Counted from the stretch's first letter, positions 25,715-36,724 are shown. The stretch: 64,000 nucleotides of DNA from Pseudacidovorax sp. NFM-22 (GCF_021401245.1 NZ_JACBFY010000008.1:124001-188000); one strand, 5' to 3'. A program made the numbers and translations. The notes: generated from the sequence alone by a model not told the origin.

Positions 25715-27031
25715 ATGAGCACGCGCTACCGCGAGGACCCCGCCGCCCTCCAGGCCCTGGTGCAGGATCGGCGCGTCCACCGCGACCTGTACCTGAGCCA
25801 GGAACTCTTCGCGCTGGAGCAGGAGCGCTTCTTCGCCCGCACCTGGCAGTTCGCCGGCCATGCGAGCGAAGTGCCCGCGGCTGGCGACTACTGCACGCGG
25901 GAGATCGCCGGCCGGCCGCTGCTGATGGTGCGGCAGGCCGATGGCGACGTGGGCGTCTTCTACAACCGCTGCGCCCACAAGGGCGCGCAGCTGGTCACCG
26001 AAGCGCACGGCAACACGGGCCGCTTCTTCCGCTGCCCCTACCACGCCTGGACCTACAAGCTGGACGGTGCGCCGCTGGCGCTGCCGCTCAAGGCAGGCTA
26101 TGAGGGCACGGGGCTGGCGCAATGCGAATCGGGGCAGGGCCTGCAGCCGGTGGCCGGCGTGGCGGTGTACCGCGACTTCGTCTTTGTGCGGCTGGCGAAG
26201 GAGGGCCCCGCCTTCGACGACTACTTCGGCGACATCCTGCAGGTGATCGACAACATGGTCGACCGCTCGCCCGAGCGGCGGTTGACGGTGGCGGGCGGCG
26301 TGCTGCGCAACGTCATCCACTGCAACTGGAAGATGTACCTGGAGAACATCAACGACACGGTGCATCCCATGTCCACCCACGAGTCGGCCACACAGGCGGC
26401 CAACGCGCTGTGGAAGGACCAGCCGGCCGATGCGCCCAAGCCGATGGCGATGGAGCAGATCCTGCCCTTCGGCTCCGGCTACGACTTCTTCGACCGCATG
26501 GGCGGGCGCGTGTATCCCAACGGGCACAGCGTGCTGGGCACGCGCTTCAGCATCCATTCCAGCTACGCGCAGTTGCAGGACTATGAGGACGCGCTGCGCA
26601 GCGCGTTGGGCGAGGAGCGCGCCAACGAGGTGCTGCAGCGCTCGCCGCAGAACGCGGTGCTCTTTCCCAGCCTGTCGGTCAAGGGCTCGCCGCAGGCCAT
26701 CCGCGTGATCCGCCCATTGGCGGCGGACCGCACGCTGGTGGAGGCCTGGAGCTTCCGCGCCGAGGGCGCGCCCGAGCTGCTGCTGCAACGTTCGATGAAC
26801 TACAACCGGCTGGTCTTCTCGCCCATGTCGGTGGTGGCGCATGACGACGTGCACCTGTTCGAGAGCATGCAGCAGGGCCTGCGCGGCGAGGGCAACGAAT
26901 GGGTCAGCCTGCACCGCGGCTTTGCCGAGGGCGAGCGCAGCGACGTGGTGGAAGAGACCAGCGGCACCGACGAGCGCCTCATGCGCAACCAGTTCCGCGC
27001 CTGGGCGAAGTGGATGGGAGAGGGCGTATGA
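25715..27031 (+). CDS. aromatic-ring-hydroxylating Rieske dioxygenase, alpha subunit (copy 2)
   Basis: A 438-residue oxygenase large subunit that is collinear with copy 1 from end to end. Rieske ligands are Cys86, His88, Cys107 and His110 (NRCAHKGA, FRCPYHAW). The catalytic motif ENINDTVHPMSTHE gives Asp214, His217 and His222. The differences from copy 1 concentrate in the substrate pocket half, so a different but related substrate is likely, for example anthranilate or another indole acid. There is no separate reductase, so it probably shares the one upstream of copy 1. The stop overlaps the beta-subunit start (ATGA). Confidence 0.92.
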   Translation: MSTRYREDPAALQALVQDRRVHRDLYLSQELFALEQERFFARTWQFAGHASEVPAAGDYCTREIAGRPLLMVRQADGDVGVFYNRCAHKGAQLVTEAHGNTGRFFRCPYHAWTYKLDGAPLALPLKAGYEGTGLAQCESGQGLQPVAGVAVYRDFVFVRLAKEGPAFDDYFGDILQVIDNMVDRSPERRLTVAGGVLRNVIHCNWKMYLENINDTVHPMSTHESATQAANALWKDQPADAPKPMAMEQILPFGSGYDFFDRMGGRVYPNGHSVLGTRFSIHSSYAQLQDYEDALRSALGEERANEVLQRSPQNAVLFPSLSVKGSPQAIRVIRPLAADRTLVEAWSFRAEGAPELLLQRSMNYNRLVFSPMSVVAHDDVHLFESMQQGLRGEGNEWVSLHRGFAEGERSDVVEETSGTDERLMRNQFRAWAKWMGEGV

Positions 27032-27765
27032 ATCCCGATCCCGACCCCAACCCCGCTCGCCCCGAGTCGGCCAACGCCGTGCGCCTTGAGGCGTCCAACC
27101 CCGGTCGCCCCAAGTCGCCCAACCCCGTTCGCCTCGAGTCGCCCAACCCCGTTCGCCCTGAGCTTGTCGAAGGGCAGGACGGCGCGCAGGCGGACGTCGC
27201 GTCCCGGCTTCGACAAGCTCAGCCCGAACGGATCGTTGGGGTGCCGGTGGCGGAGGGGCGACTCTCTCCCGAAGACTTCGTCGTCCACGAAGCCGAGCTG
27301 ATCGACGACCGCCGCTGGGACGACTGGCTGGCCCTCTTCGCGCCCGACGGCCGCTACTGGGTCCCGTTGCAGGGCGCCGCGCAGGCCGACGCCCAGACCC
27401 ACAACGCGCTGGCGCTCGAAGACCGCTTGCTGCTCGAACTGCGCGTCAAGCGCCTGCACAGCCCGCGGGCCCACTCGCAGCATCCGGCCAGCCGGTGCCA
27501 GCACGTGCTGCAGGCGCCGCGCCGCTTGCCCGCCGGGCCCGACGCTCGCGTTGCCGAAGGAGACAGCCTCGTCAACGTCGAAGCAGTCCGCCTGCGCACC
27601 GCCTTCCTCTACATCGAGTCGCGCGGCCCGCAGCAGGTGCTGCTGGCCGGCCACTGCATCCACACGCTCGTGCCCGGCGGGCCGCTGGGTTGGCTGATCC
27701 GCGAGAAGCGGGTCAACCTGCTCGATGCGGGCCAGCCGCTGCCGGCCATCCAGTTGTTTGTCTAG
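27028..27765 (+). CDS. aromatic-ring-hydroxylating dioxygenase, beta subunit (copy 2), with repeat-encoded N-terminal extension
   Basis: The 245-residue product has a normal NTF2-like dioxygenase small subunit from about residue 78 on (EDFVVHEAELIDDRRWDDWL, RYWVPLQ, SRCQHVLQ, IREKRVNLLDAG). Residues 8-47 are five degenerate 8-residue units of the type N-P-x-R-P/L-E-S-x, and residues about 41-68 are encoded by an inverted pair of a dispersed repeat. Copy 1 of the beta subunit has no such extension and is 80 residues shorter. The ATG overlaps the alpha-subunit stop and has GGGAG upstream, so translation through the repeat is likely; a GTG at 27241 could serve as an internal start. Confidence 0.88.
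   Translation: MNPDPDPNPARPESANAVRLEASNPGRPKSPNPVRLESPNPVRPELVEGQDGAQADVASRLRQAQPERIVGVPVAEGRLSPEDFVVHEAELIDDRRWDDWLALFAPDGRYWVPLQGAAQADAQTHNALALEDRLLLELRVKRLHSPRAHSQHPASRCQHVLQAPRRLPAGPDARVAEGDSLVNVEAVRLRTAFLYIESRGPQQVLLAGHCIHTLVPGGPLGWLIREKRVNLLDAGQPLPAIQLFV
27049..27168 (+). repeat. five 24-bp tandem repeats inside the dioxygenase beta-2 gene
   Basis: Five consecutive 24-base units, each starting AACCCCG or AACGCCG and containing CGCC(C/T)(C/T)GAG, keep the reading frame because the unit is a multiple of three. The last unit runs into the dispersed repeat that follows (GTTCGCCCTGAGCTTGTCGA), from which the array seems to have grown by duplication. Confidence 0.85.
27149..27231. repeat. 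inverted pair of a dispersed GTTCG-type repeat within a coding region
   Basis: The left arm CCGTTCGCCCTGAGCTTGTC plus GAAGGGC (27149-27175) and the right arm GCTTCGACAAGCTCAGCCCG plus AACGG (27207-27231) are nearly exact inverted copies separated by 31 bases, forming a potential long hairpin. A third copy of the same repeat lies downstream of sixA. Such elements are usually intergenic; here it is within an expressed gene. Confidence 0.85.
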
Positions 27766-27805
27766 TCCTTCCGTCCGTCCCCATTTCTCCCAAGCAGGAG
27801 TTGCC

Positions 27806-28975
27806 ATGAAGAAGATGCTGATGTCCCTCGGCCGCGGTGCGCTGGCTGCCGGTGCCCTGGCCGCGGCCGCGGTCGTCGCCCAGGCGGCCGACCTCAAGGT
27901 CGGCCTGAGCGTGTCGCTCTCCGGCCCGAACTCCTCGCTGGGCGTGCCCTATGCCAAGGGCATGCAGGCCGCACTGGCCTACAAGGGCGAGATCGCCGGG
28001 CGCAAGGTGCAGCTGATCGTGCTGGACGACGGCTCCGACCCCACCACCGCCGGCCGCAACGCCCGCAAGCTGGTGGAAGAGGACAAGGTCGACGTGCTGA
28101 TGGGCACCTCGGGCGTGCCCGCCGCCATCGCCATGGCGCAGGTTGGGCGCGATGCCAAGGTACCCATGATCGGCCTCACGCCCATCATGCTGAACCCGGC
28201 CGACAACGCCTGGGTGATGACGGTGGCCCAGCCCACGCAGCTGATGATCGACGCGGTGGTACAGCGCATGAAGAAGGACGGCGTGCGCTCCGTGGGCTAC
28301 ATCGGCTTCTCCGACGCCTGGGGCGATCTGGTGTTCACCGCCCTCAACCAGGCGGCCAAGGAAGCCGGCATCCAGGTGCTGGGCAACGAGCGCTATGCGC
28401 GCTCCGACCAGTCGGTCACCGGCCAGGTGCTCAAGCTGCTGGCCATGCGGCCCGACGCGGTGATGACAGGCGGCGCCGGCACGCCCGGTGCCTTGCCCTT
28501 CCTGGCCCTGGCCGAGCGCGGCTTCAAGGGCAAGGTCTACGGCCAGCACGGCCTGATCAACCCCGACTTCGTGCGCGTGGTCGGCGCGGCCGGGCAGGGT
28601 GCGCTGATGCCCACCGGCCCCGTCATCGTGGCCGAGCAGCTGCCGGCCGACCATCCGACCCGCAAGATGGGCATGGCCTTCCGCGACATCTACCAGAAGG
28701 TCAACAACGCGCCCACCAGCGATGCCTTCTCGGCCTATTCCTTCGATGGCTGGCTGGTGTTCGCCGACGCGGCCCAGCGCGTGCTGGCCGCCGGCAAGAC
28801 CGAGCCCGGCACGCCCGAGTTCCGCTTGGCCCTGCGCGACGCCATCTTCAGCACCCGCGAAGTGGTGGGCACGCACGGTGTCTACAACTTCAAGCCCGGC
28901 GACCTGTACGGCGTGGACGAGCGCGCCCGCGTGATCGTCACGCTCGACAAGGGCCAATGGAAGCTCGTGCCCTGA
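27806..28975 (+). CDS. branched-chain-amino-acid-type ABC transporter periplasmic binding protein (copy 3)
   Basis: A 389-residue LivK-type protein with a signal peptide (MKKMLMSLGRG, hydrophobic core, cleavage after VVAQA before ADLKVGL) and the same family landmarks as copies 1 and 2: SLSGPNSSLGVPYAKG, LDDGSDPTTAGRNARKL, GFSDAWGDLVF and the KGQWKLVP terminus. CAGGAG precedes the start. It sits directly before the permease and ATPase genes, so it is the likely original partner of this transporter, with copies 1 and 2 as later duplicates. Confidence 0.9.
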   Translation: MKKMLMSLGRGALAAGALAAAAVVAQAADLKVGLSVSLSGPNSSLGVPYAKGMQAALAYKGEIAGRKVQLIVLDDGSDPTTAGRNARKLVEEDKVDVLMGTSGVPAAIAMAQVGRDAKVPMIGLTPIMLNPADNAWVMTVAQPTQLMIDAVVQRMKKDGVRSVGYIGFSDAWGDLVFTALNQAAKEAGIQVLGNERYARSDQSVTGQVLKLLAMRPDAVMTGGAGTPGALPFLALAERGFKGKVYGQHGLINPDFVRVVGAAGQGALMPTGPVIVAEQLPADHPTRKMGMAFRDIYQKVNNAPTSDAFSAYSFDGWLVFADAAQRVLAAGKTEPGTPEFRLALRDAIFSTREVVGTHGVYNFKPGDLYGVDERARVIVTLDKGQWKLVP

Positions 28976-29036
28976 TCGCCCGCGCACGCCTGCAACCTAT
29001 GGGAAAGAACGCAATGACGCAAAGGACCGCCCGACC

Positions 29037-30088
29037 ATGACCTGGGACGTCGCCCTCATCCTGGGCATCGACGGTTTGGCCAACGGGGCCATCTACCTGC
29101 TGGCCGGCATCGGCCTGGTGCTGATCTTCTCGGTCACGCGGGTCGTGTTCGTGCCCTTCGGCGACATCGCGGCTTTTTCCGCGCTGACGCTGGCGGCCTT
29201 CGAGACCGGCAAGCTGCCGCCCACCATCGGCATGGTGATCTTCCTGGCCGCGCTGGCGCTGCTCACCGAGGTGGGCAGCCTGCTGCGCAAGGGCGAGGCG
29301 CGGCACATCCCGAAGGCGCTGCTGCTGTGGGGCGTGCTGCCGCTGGTGCCCTGCGCCATCGCCTGGGCGGCGGCGCGGGCCGGCGTGCCGGTGGCACTGC
29401 AGATCGTGGCCTCGGTGCTGCTGGTGGTGCCGGTGGCGCCGCTGCTGGCGCGGGTGGTGTTCCAGCCCATCGCCGATGCCTCGGGGCTGGTGCTGCTGAT
29501 CGTGTCGCTGGCGCTGCACTTCCTGCTCTCGGGCCTGGGCCTGCTGTTCTTCGGGCCCGAGGGCTCGCGCACCAGTGCGCTGACCTCGGCCACGCTCACC
29601 CTGGGCGACGGCTTCACCGTCAGCGGCCAGGTGGTGCTGATGGTGAGCGCGGCCATCGTGCTCAGCGGCCTGTTCTTCCTGGTGTTCGAACGCACCGTCA
29701 CCGGCAAGGCGCTGCGCGCCACGGCGGTGAATCGCACGGGCGCGCGGCTGGTGGGCATCCGGCCCGCGCGCACCGCGCTGCTGGCCTATGGCTGCGCCTC
29801 GCTGCTGGCGGGGCTGATCGGCGTGCTGATCGCGCCGGTGACCACCATGTACTACGACTCGGGCTTCATCATCGGCCTCAAGGCCTTCGTGGCGGCCATC
29901 ATCGGCGGGCTGGTGAGCTATCCGGTGACGGCCATCGGCGCGCTGGCCGTGGGCATCATCGAGAGCTTCGCCTCCTTCTGGAGCGGGGCGCTCAAGGACG
30001 TGATCGTGTTCAGCCTGCTGATCCCGGTGCTGATGGCGCGCTCGTACATGGCGCGCCACCACGAGGAAGAAGCCGAGGAGATCGACCA

Positions 30089-30092
<4 letters not shown>
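29037..30092 (+). CDS. livH: branched-chain-type ABC transporter permease, LivH family
   Basis: A 351-residue integral membrane protein with about eight hydrophobic segments. LivH landmarks are GLANGAIYLLAGIGLVLIF at the N-terminus and GCASLLAGLIGVLIAPVT with FIIGLKAFVAAIIGGLVSY near the C-terminus. Residues about 85-125 form an extra hydrophobic pair not found in short LivH proteins. With the LivM-LivG fusion it forms the inner-membrane channel for the three binding proteins. The stop overlaps the start of the next gene by four bases. Confidence 0.9.
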
Positions 30093-31872
<1,780 letters not shown>

Positions 31873-31876
<4 letters not shown>

Positions 31877-32610
31877 GCGGTACGCCCATGCTGGAGATCG
31901 CCGACCTGCACGTGGGCTACGGCCAGGTCGAGGCGGTGCGCGGTGTGTCGCTGGCCTTGCAGCCGGGGCAGATCATTTCGGTCATCGGCCCCAACGGCGC
32001 GGGCAAGACCACGCTGCTGGCCGCGGCCATGGGCCTGCTGCCTTCGCGCGGGACGATCCGCTTCGAGGGTGAGGACCTGGCCGGGCTCGACGTCGAATCG
32101 CGCGTGGAGCGCGGCCTGTGCCTGGTGCCCGAGAAGCGCGAGCTCTTCGGCGAACTCACCGTGCTGGACAACCTGCGCCTGGGTGCCTATTCGCGCCGCC
32201 TGCGCTCGGACGCGCTGCGCCAGCGCCTGGACGGCGTGTATGCACGCTTTCCGCGCCTGGCCGAGCGCCGCGGGCAGCGGGCCGACACGCTCTCCGGCGG
32301 CGAGCGGCAGATGCTGGCCGTGGGCCGCGCACTCATGTCCGCGCCGCGCCTCCTGATGCTCGACGAGCCCAGCCTGGGGCTGGCGCCGCTGATCGTGCAG
32401 GAGATCCTGTCCATCGTGCGGCAGCTGCGCGAGGACGGCGTGTCGATCCTGCTGGTGGAACAGAACGCCCGCGCCGCGCTGGAAAGCTCGGACTTCGGCT
32501 ACGTGCTGGAGACGGGCGAGGTGGCGCTGTCGGGCGACTCGGCGGCCCTGGCCGATGACGAGCGCGTGCGCGCGACCTACCTGGGCGGCGGCACCCATGA
32601 CGACGACTGA
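31873..32610 (+). CDS. livF: branched-chain-type ABC transporter ATP-binding protein, LivF family
   Basis: A 245-residue ATPase: Walker [10 protein letters not shown] at about 38-46, Q-loop/LivF hallmark [18 protein letters not shown], signature [16 protein letters not shown], Walker [14 protein letters not shown], switch [10 protein letters not shown]. The LSGGE signature is intact, in contrast to the LivG half of the fusion. It completes the HMGF transporter core. The start overlaps the fusion stop, and the gene end overlaps the start of the downstream CoA ligase by 14 bases, which links uptake to CoA activation. Confidence 0.93.
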
Positions 32611-34198
32611 GGCCGACGCGCTGCTGCCCGTGGCGCAGCGAACGCTGCCGCAGATGCTGCGGCGGCAGGCCGAGCGCTTCGGCGACGCGCCGGCCGTGCG
32701 CATCGGCGGCCAGCGCTGGCGGCACGCCGAGGTGCCGCAGCGCGCCGCGGGACGTGCCGGCGCGCTGGAGGCCGCCGGCATCGCGCGCGGTGACCGCGTC
32801 GCGCTCCTCGCGGGCAACCGGCCGGAGTTCCTGGAGGCCTTCCTCGGCTGTGGCTGGGCAGGCGCGGTGGCGGTTCCGGTCAACACGGCGTCCATGGGGC
32901 CGCAGATCGAATACTTCCTGGCCAACAGCCAGGCGAAGCTGCTGGTCATCGAGGCGCAGTACCTGCCGCGGCTGGCCACGGCCGACTTGGCGCGCACGTC
33001 GCTGCAGCGCATCTGGGTGCTGGAAGGTGAGGGCGATGCCATCGACCTGCCGGGCGTGGCCGTCGAAGCCTGGCCCGCGCCCGGAGAAGAAGTGGCCGCG
33101 GCAGAGACCGGCCCGGCCGACACGCTCGCCATCCTCTACACCTCCGGCACTACCGGCCCGTCCAAGGGCGTGCTGTGCCCGCATGCGCAGTACTACTGGT
33201 GGGGCGTCAACAGCCTGCGGGTGCTGGGCGTGCGCGCCGACGACGTGCTGTGCACCACGCTGCCGCTGTTCCACATCAATGCGCTCAACACCTTCGCGCA
33301 GGCCTGCCTGTCGGGGGCCGAGGTGGTGTTCGAAGGCCGCTTCTCGGCCTCGGGCTTCTGGCCGGCCATGCAGGCGTGCGGCGCCACCGTGGTCTACCTG
33401 CTGGGCGCCATGGTGCCGATCCTGCTGGCGCAGCCCGAAGGCGCGGCCGAGCGCCAGCACCGCGTGCGCATCGGCCTGGGCCCCGGCGTGCCGGGCGCGG
33501 CGGGCGAGGCCTTCGCGGCCCGCACCGGCGTGCGGTTGCTCGAAGGCTATGGCTCCACTGAGACCAACTTCGTCATCGCCACCGCGCCCGATTCGCCGCG
33601 CGGCGGCGTGATGGGCTGGGTGCTGCCGGGCTTCGAGGCCCGCGTGGCCGACGAGCACGATGCCGAACTGCCCGACGGCCAGGCCGGCGAGCTGCTGCTG
33701 CGCGCGCATGAGCCCCACGCCTTCGCCAGCGGCTACTTCAACATGCCCGACAAGACGGTCGAGGCCTGGCGCAACCTCTGGTTCCACACCGGCGACCGCG
33801 TGGTGCGCGAGGCCGACGGTGCCCTGCGCTTCGTGGACCGCATCAAGGATGCGATCCGCCGCCGGGGCGAGAACATCTCCTCCTTTGAGGTCGAACAGGT
33901 CCTGCAGAGCCACCCGGCGGTGGCCACCGTGGCGGTGTACCCGGTGCGCTCCGAGCTGGCCGAGGACGAGGTGATGGCCGCGCTGATCCTGCGCGAGGGC
34001 CAGGCGCCCGCGCCGCAGGAACTGGCCGACTGGTGCGAGGCGCGCCTGCCGTACTTCGCCGTGCCGCGCTGGTTCGACATCGTGGCCGACCTGCCGCGCA
34101 CCGAGAACGGCAAGGTGCAGAAGTACAAGCTGCGCGAGCGTGGCGTCACGTCCACCGCCTGGGAGCGGCCGCCGCAGGCGCGCGCCCGCCGGGCCTGA
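32597..34198 (+). CDS. AMP-forming acyl-CoA synthetase (CaiC-like), copy 2
   Basis: A 533-residue acyl-adenylate ligase. Seen are the P-loop [12 protein letters not shown] at about 181-192, [11 protein letters not shown] near 319, WFHTGDRVV near 396, [14 protein letters not shown] and the catalytic-lysine region [11 protein letters not shown] near 512. The family resemblance is to crotonobetaine/carnitine-CoA ligases and other short or aromatic acid ligases. Because it overlaps livF it may activate the imported acid, or a later intermediate such as anthranilate. It differs clearly from the first ligase of the locus. Confidence 0.9.
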   Translation: MTTTEADALLPVAQRTLPQMLRRQAERFGDAPAVRIGGQRWRHAEVPQRAAGRAGALEAAGIARGDRVALLAGNRPEFLEAFLGCGWAGAVAVPVNTASMGPQIEYFLANSQAKLLVIEAQYLPRLATADLARTSLQRIWVLEGEGDAIDLPGVAVEAWPAPGEEVAAAETGPADTLAILYTSGTTGPSKGVLCPHAQYYWWGVNSLRVLGVRADDVLCTTLPLFHINALNTFAQACLSGAEVVFEGRFSASGFWPAMQACGATVVYLLGAMVPILLAQPEGAAERQHRVRIGLGPGVPGAAGEAFAARTGVRLLEGYGSTETNFVIATAPDSPRGGVMGWVLPGFEARVADEHDAELPDGQAGELLLRAHEPHAFASGYFNMPDKTVEAWRNLWFHTGDRVVREADGALRFVDRIKDAIRRRGENISSFEVEQVLQSHPAVATVAVYPVRSELAEDEVMAALILREGQAPAPQELADWCEARLPYFAVPRWFDIVADLPRTENGKVQKYKLRERGVTSTAWERPPQARARRA

Positions 34199-34200
34199 GC

Positions 34201-34968
34201 ATGCCGGCGACACCTTCCGCCCCCGTGCTGGCCGGCCGCGTGGCCCTGGTCACCGGCGCGGCGCAGGGGCTGGGCCTGGCCATGGCCCATGCGCTGGGAC
34301 AGGCCGGTGCGCGCGTGCTGATGGCCGATGCGCAGGCGGCCGTGCACGACGCTGCCGCGCCACTGCGGGCCGAAGGGCTGGAGGTGCGGGCCGTGGTGGC
34401 CGACGTCGCGACCGAGGCCGGTTGGCAGCAGATGCTGCAGGCCGGCTGCGACGCGTGGGGCTTCGTCGACGTGCTCGTCAACAACGCGGCGCGCACGGCC
34501 TCCACCCCGCTGTGGGACATCGCGGTGGAGGAATGGGACGCCCTCATGGCCGTCAACCTGCGCGGCTGCTTCCTGGGCTGCCGCGCCCTGGGTGCACACA
34601 TGCGCGCGCGGGGGCAGGGTGGGCGGATCATCAACCTGGCTTCGCTCGCCGGGCAGCAGGCGAGCGCGACCACGGGCCTTCATTACGCCGCCTCCAAGGC
34701 CGGCATCCTGGCGCTCACGCGCGGCTTCGCCACGGAACTGGCGGCCGACCGGATCACCGTCAATGCCATGGCCCCGGCGGCCATCCGCAGCCCGGCGCTG
34801 GAGGCCCTGGCGCCCGCCCGGCAGGATGGGCTGTTGAGCGCCATTCCCCTGGGCCGTTTCGGCGAGCCCGAGGAGGTCGGCGCGGCGGCGGTCTTCCTGG
34901 CGTCGGACGCGGGGGCCTTCATCACGGGCGCGACGCTGGACATCAATGGCGGGCGGCTGATGCGCTGA
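34201..34968 (+). CDS. short-chain dehydrogenase/reductase (FabG-like)
   Basis: A 255-residue classical SDR: TGAAQGLGLAMA at about 18-29, VNNAART near 97, catalytic Ser in INLASLAGQQ, intact YAASK (about 161-165), and the C-terminal GRFGEPEEVGAAAVFLASD and ITGATLDINGG. It starts two bases after the ligase stop and closes the operon. It would interconvert a hydroxyl and a keto group on a pathway intermediate; the exact step is unknown. The 223 bases after it up to the next gene show no further coding sequence. Confidence 0.9.
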   Translation: MPATPSAPVLAGRVALVTGAAQGLGLAMAHALGQAGARVLMADAQAAVHDAAAPLRAEGLEVRAVVADVATEAGWQQMLQAGCDAWGFVDVLVNNAARTASTPLWDIAVEEWDALMAVNLRGCFLGCRALGAHMRARGQGGRIINLASLAGQQASATTGLHYAASKAGILALTRGFATELAADRITVNAMAPAAIRSPALEALAPARQDGLLSAIPLGRFGEPEEVGAAAVFLASDAGAFITGATLDINGGRLMR

Positions 34969-35191
34969 TGCCCACCGCGCGACACACGCTCTTCATTCAC
35001 TGGCCGGGGCCGGTGCGAAGCCGGCGCGCGGGGGCGAGGTGATGGGCACGCCCTGCGCCGACAGCCGAAGGCAGGCCTGCCGGCTATGCTCGGCGGCAGG
35101 GATCCGGCATGCGCTGGCCGGCGGGTGGGGGCGTGTTGGGGCGCCTCGGCCTCACGAGCGTGACTGAAGACACAACAACAGGACAACCCGA

Positions 35192-35767
35192 ATGGCCACC
35201 CATTCCAAGCATTTCCGCCTCGTCGAGTCGCTCGGCGACGAACACATCGGCCTGGAGGCCCGTGCCCAGGTCGACGACCACCTGGACACCAAGATCTGGC
35301 TGCGCCTGCTGGCCTGCAGCACGCAGATCGAGCAGCAGATCCGCCAGCAGTTGCGCACCCGCTTCGGCACCACGCTGCCGCGCTTCGACTACCTGGCCCA
35401 GCTCGACCGATATCCGGAGGGGCTGCGCATGAACGTGCTGTCGCGCTACCTCATGGTGACGGGCGGCAATGTGACGGGCCTGACCGACCAGCTGGTGAAG
35501 GAAGGCCTGGTGGAACGCATCGACGATCCGGAGGACCGCCGGTCCTGGCGCGTGTGCCTCACCGACAAGGGCCGCACCGAATTCGCCGCCATGGCGGCCG
35601 AGCACGAGAAATGGCTGATCGCCATGTTCCAGGGGCTGCCCGCGGGCAGCAAGGAAGCCCTGTACGAGCACCTGGGCCGCCTGCGGGTGCACCTGGTGCA
35701 GAAGCCGGCCGAGCCGGAAGCCGGCGCGGCGGCGGAGAAGCGCACGGCGCGCAAGCCGCGAAAATGA
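35192..35767 (+). CDS. MarR family transcriptional regulator (second)
   Basis: A 191-residue MarR protein: an N-terminal extension of about 30 residues, dimerisation helix DTKIWLRLLACSTQIEQQIR, recognition region YLMVTGGNVTGLTDQLVKEGL at about 87-107, wing DPEDRRSWRVCLTDKG, and a basic C-terminal tail rich in Lys and Ala. It stands immediately after the catabolic locus on the same strand, so it may respond to a pathway ligand. Two MarR genes bordering one aromatic acid locus recalls the indole-3-acetate loci reported in Variovorax; that link is from memory and not tested. Confidence 0.9.
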   Translation: MATHSKHFRLVESLGDEHIGLEARAQVDDHLDTKIWLRLLACSTQIEQQIRQQLRTRFGTTLPRFDYLAQLDRYPEGLRMNVLSRYLMVTGGNVTGLTDQLVKEGLVERIDDPEDRRSWRVCLTDKGRTEFAAMAAEHEKWLIAMFQGLPAGSKEALYEHLGRLRVHLVQKPAEPEAGAAAEKRTARKPRK

Positions 35768-35810
35768 GCAAATGAAAATGCCCGCAGTGGCCGAAGTCAC
35801 TGCGGGCATT
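35768..35810. terminator. hairpin terminator between marR-2 and tRNA-Pro
   Basis: Arms AATGCCCGCAGTG (35777-35789) and CACTGCGGGCATT (35798-35810) form a perfect 13-bp stem with an 8-base loop. On the - strand it is followed by TTTTCATTT, so it terminates tRNA-Pro. On the + strand no uridine run follows, though the stem may still protect the marR-2 transcript end. Confidence 0.8.
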
Positions 35811-35819
35811 CGCATGGAG

Positions 35820-35896
35820 TGGTCGGAACGGCGGGATTCGAACTCGCGACCCTCTGCTCCCAAAGCAGATGCGCTACCAGGCTGCGCTACGTTCCG
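35820..35896 (-). tRNA. tRNA-Pro (anticodon TGG)
   Basis: The - strand gives a complete cloverleaf: acceptor CGGAACG/CGTTCCG, D-arm GCGCAGCCTGGTAGCGC, anticodon stem-loop TCTGCTTTGGGAGCAGA with TGG at the anticodon, T-arm GTTCGAATC and an encoded CCA end. It lies 14 bases after the end of the GST gene; TAGAAT overlapping the GST stop could be its -10 element, but no good -35 is seen, so read-through from the GST gene is possible. Confidence 0.97.
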
Positions 35897-35910
35897 ACAA
35901 GCCCGCCATT

Positions 35911-36618
35911 CTAGCGCTTCTGATACTGGGTCTTGCCGAACAGGATCTCGCGCGACTTGTCGTCGGTGATCGGCTTGCGCCGATCGGCCAGCACCTGCAC
36001 GCCCCGCTGCACCGCCGGACGGGCCGCGATGCCGTCGAACCAGGCCTTGAGGGCGGGGTAGTCGTCCATCACCACGCCCTGGTTCTGCCAGCTGCGCAGC
36101 CACGGGAAGATGGTGATGTCGGCAATCGAGTAGTCGGCACCGCCGACGAAGGCGCTTTTCTCCAGGCGGCGGTCGATGACGCCGTACAGCCGCTTCGCCT
36201 CGTTGGTGTAGCGCTCGATGGCGTAGGGCAGCTTCTCGGGCGCGTACATGCGGAAGTGGTGGGCCTGGCCCAGCATGGGGCCGACGCCACCCATCTGGAA
36301 CATCAGCCACTGCAGCACCTCGAAGCGCGCACGGTCGCCCTGGGGCAGCAGCTGGCCGGTCTTGGCCGCCAGGTAGACCAGGATGGCACCCGACTCGAAG
36401 AGCGAGATCGGCTGCCCGTCCGGCCCCACGGGGTCGGTGATCGCCGGGATCTTGTTGTTGGGGCTGATGGCCAGGAAATCGGGCGCGAACTGGTCGCCCT
36501 GGCCGATGTCGACCGCGTGCGCCCGGTAGGGCAGGCCGGTCTCCTCCAGCATGATGTGGACCTTGTGGCCGTTGGGCGTGGGCCAGGAATAGACGTCGAT
36601 GACAGGTTGTGCGGACAT
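35911..36618 (-). CDS. yfcG: nu-class glutathione S-transferase (YfcG-like disulfide-bond oxidoreductase)
   Basis: A 235-residue GST. The N-terminal thioredoxin-like domain has VYSWPTPNGHKVHIMLEE, the TPNG motif of the nu class (YfcG/YghU), then ISPNNKIPAI and LFESGAILVYLA. The C-terminal helical domain has GGADYSIADITIFPWLRSW. Nu-class enzymes bind two glutathiones and reduce disulfides or organic peroxides. The ATG of MSAQPVID is preceded by AGGAG ten bases upstream, so the longer reading upstream is not used. It is monocistronic, transcribed away from an OlsB-like gene. Confidence 0.9.
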   Translation of the reverse strand: MSAQPVIDVYSWPTPNGHKVHIMLEETGLPYRAHAVDIGQGDQFAPDFLAISPNNKIPAITDPVGPDGQPISLFESGAILVYLAAKTGQLLPQGDRARFEVLQWLMFQMGGVGPMLGQAHHFRMYAPEKLPYAIERYTNEAKRLYGVIDRRLEKSAFVGGADYSIADITIFPWLRSWQNQGVVMDDYPALKAWFDGIAARPAVQRGVQVLADRRKPITDDKSREILFGKTQYQKR

Positions 36619-36705
36619 GGGCTGATGGCTCCTGGGGATGCGCTTCACGAATCGAGCGGCAAGTGGGCGCTGCGGATCGGAATGAGATGCTAGGCGCAAA
36701 GCGCA

Positions 36706-36724
36706 GCAATAGCCCAGCTATTGC
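36706..36724. promoter_or_regulatory. perfect inverted repeat upstream of the GST gene
   Basis: GCAATAGC-CCA-GCTATTGC is a perfect 8-bp inverted repeat with a 3-base spacer, about 90 bases before the GST start and about 200 bases before the divergent acyltransferase. It includes a T-N9-A core as found in LysR-type sites. No LysR gene is nearby. The rest of this 311-base gap shows only moderately GC-rich sequence with no gene. Confidence 0.4.
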
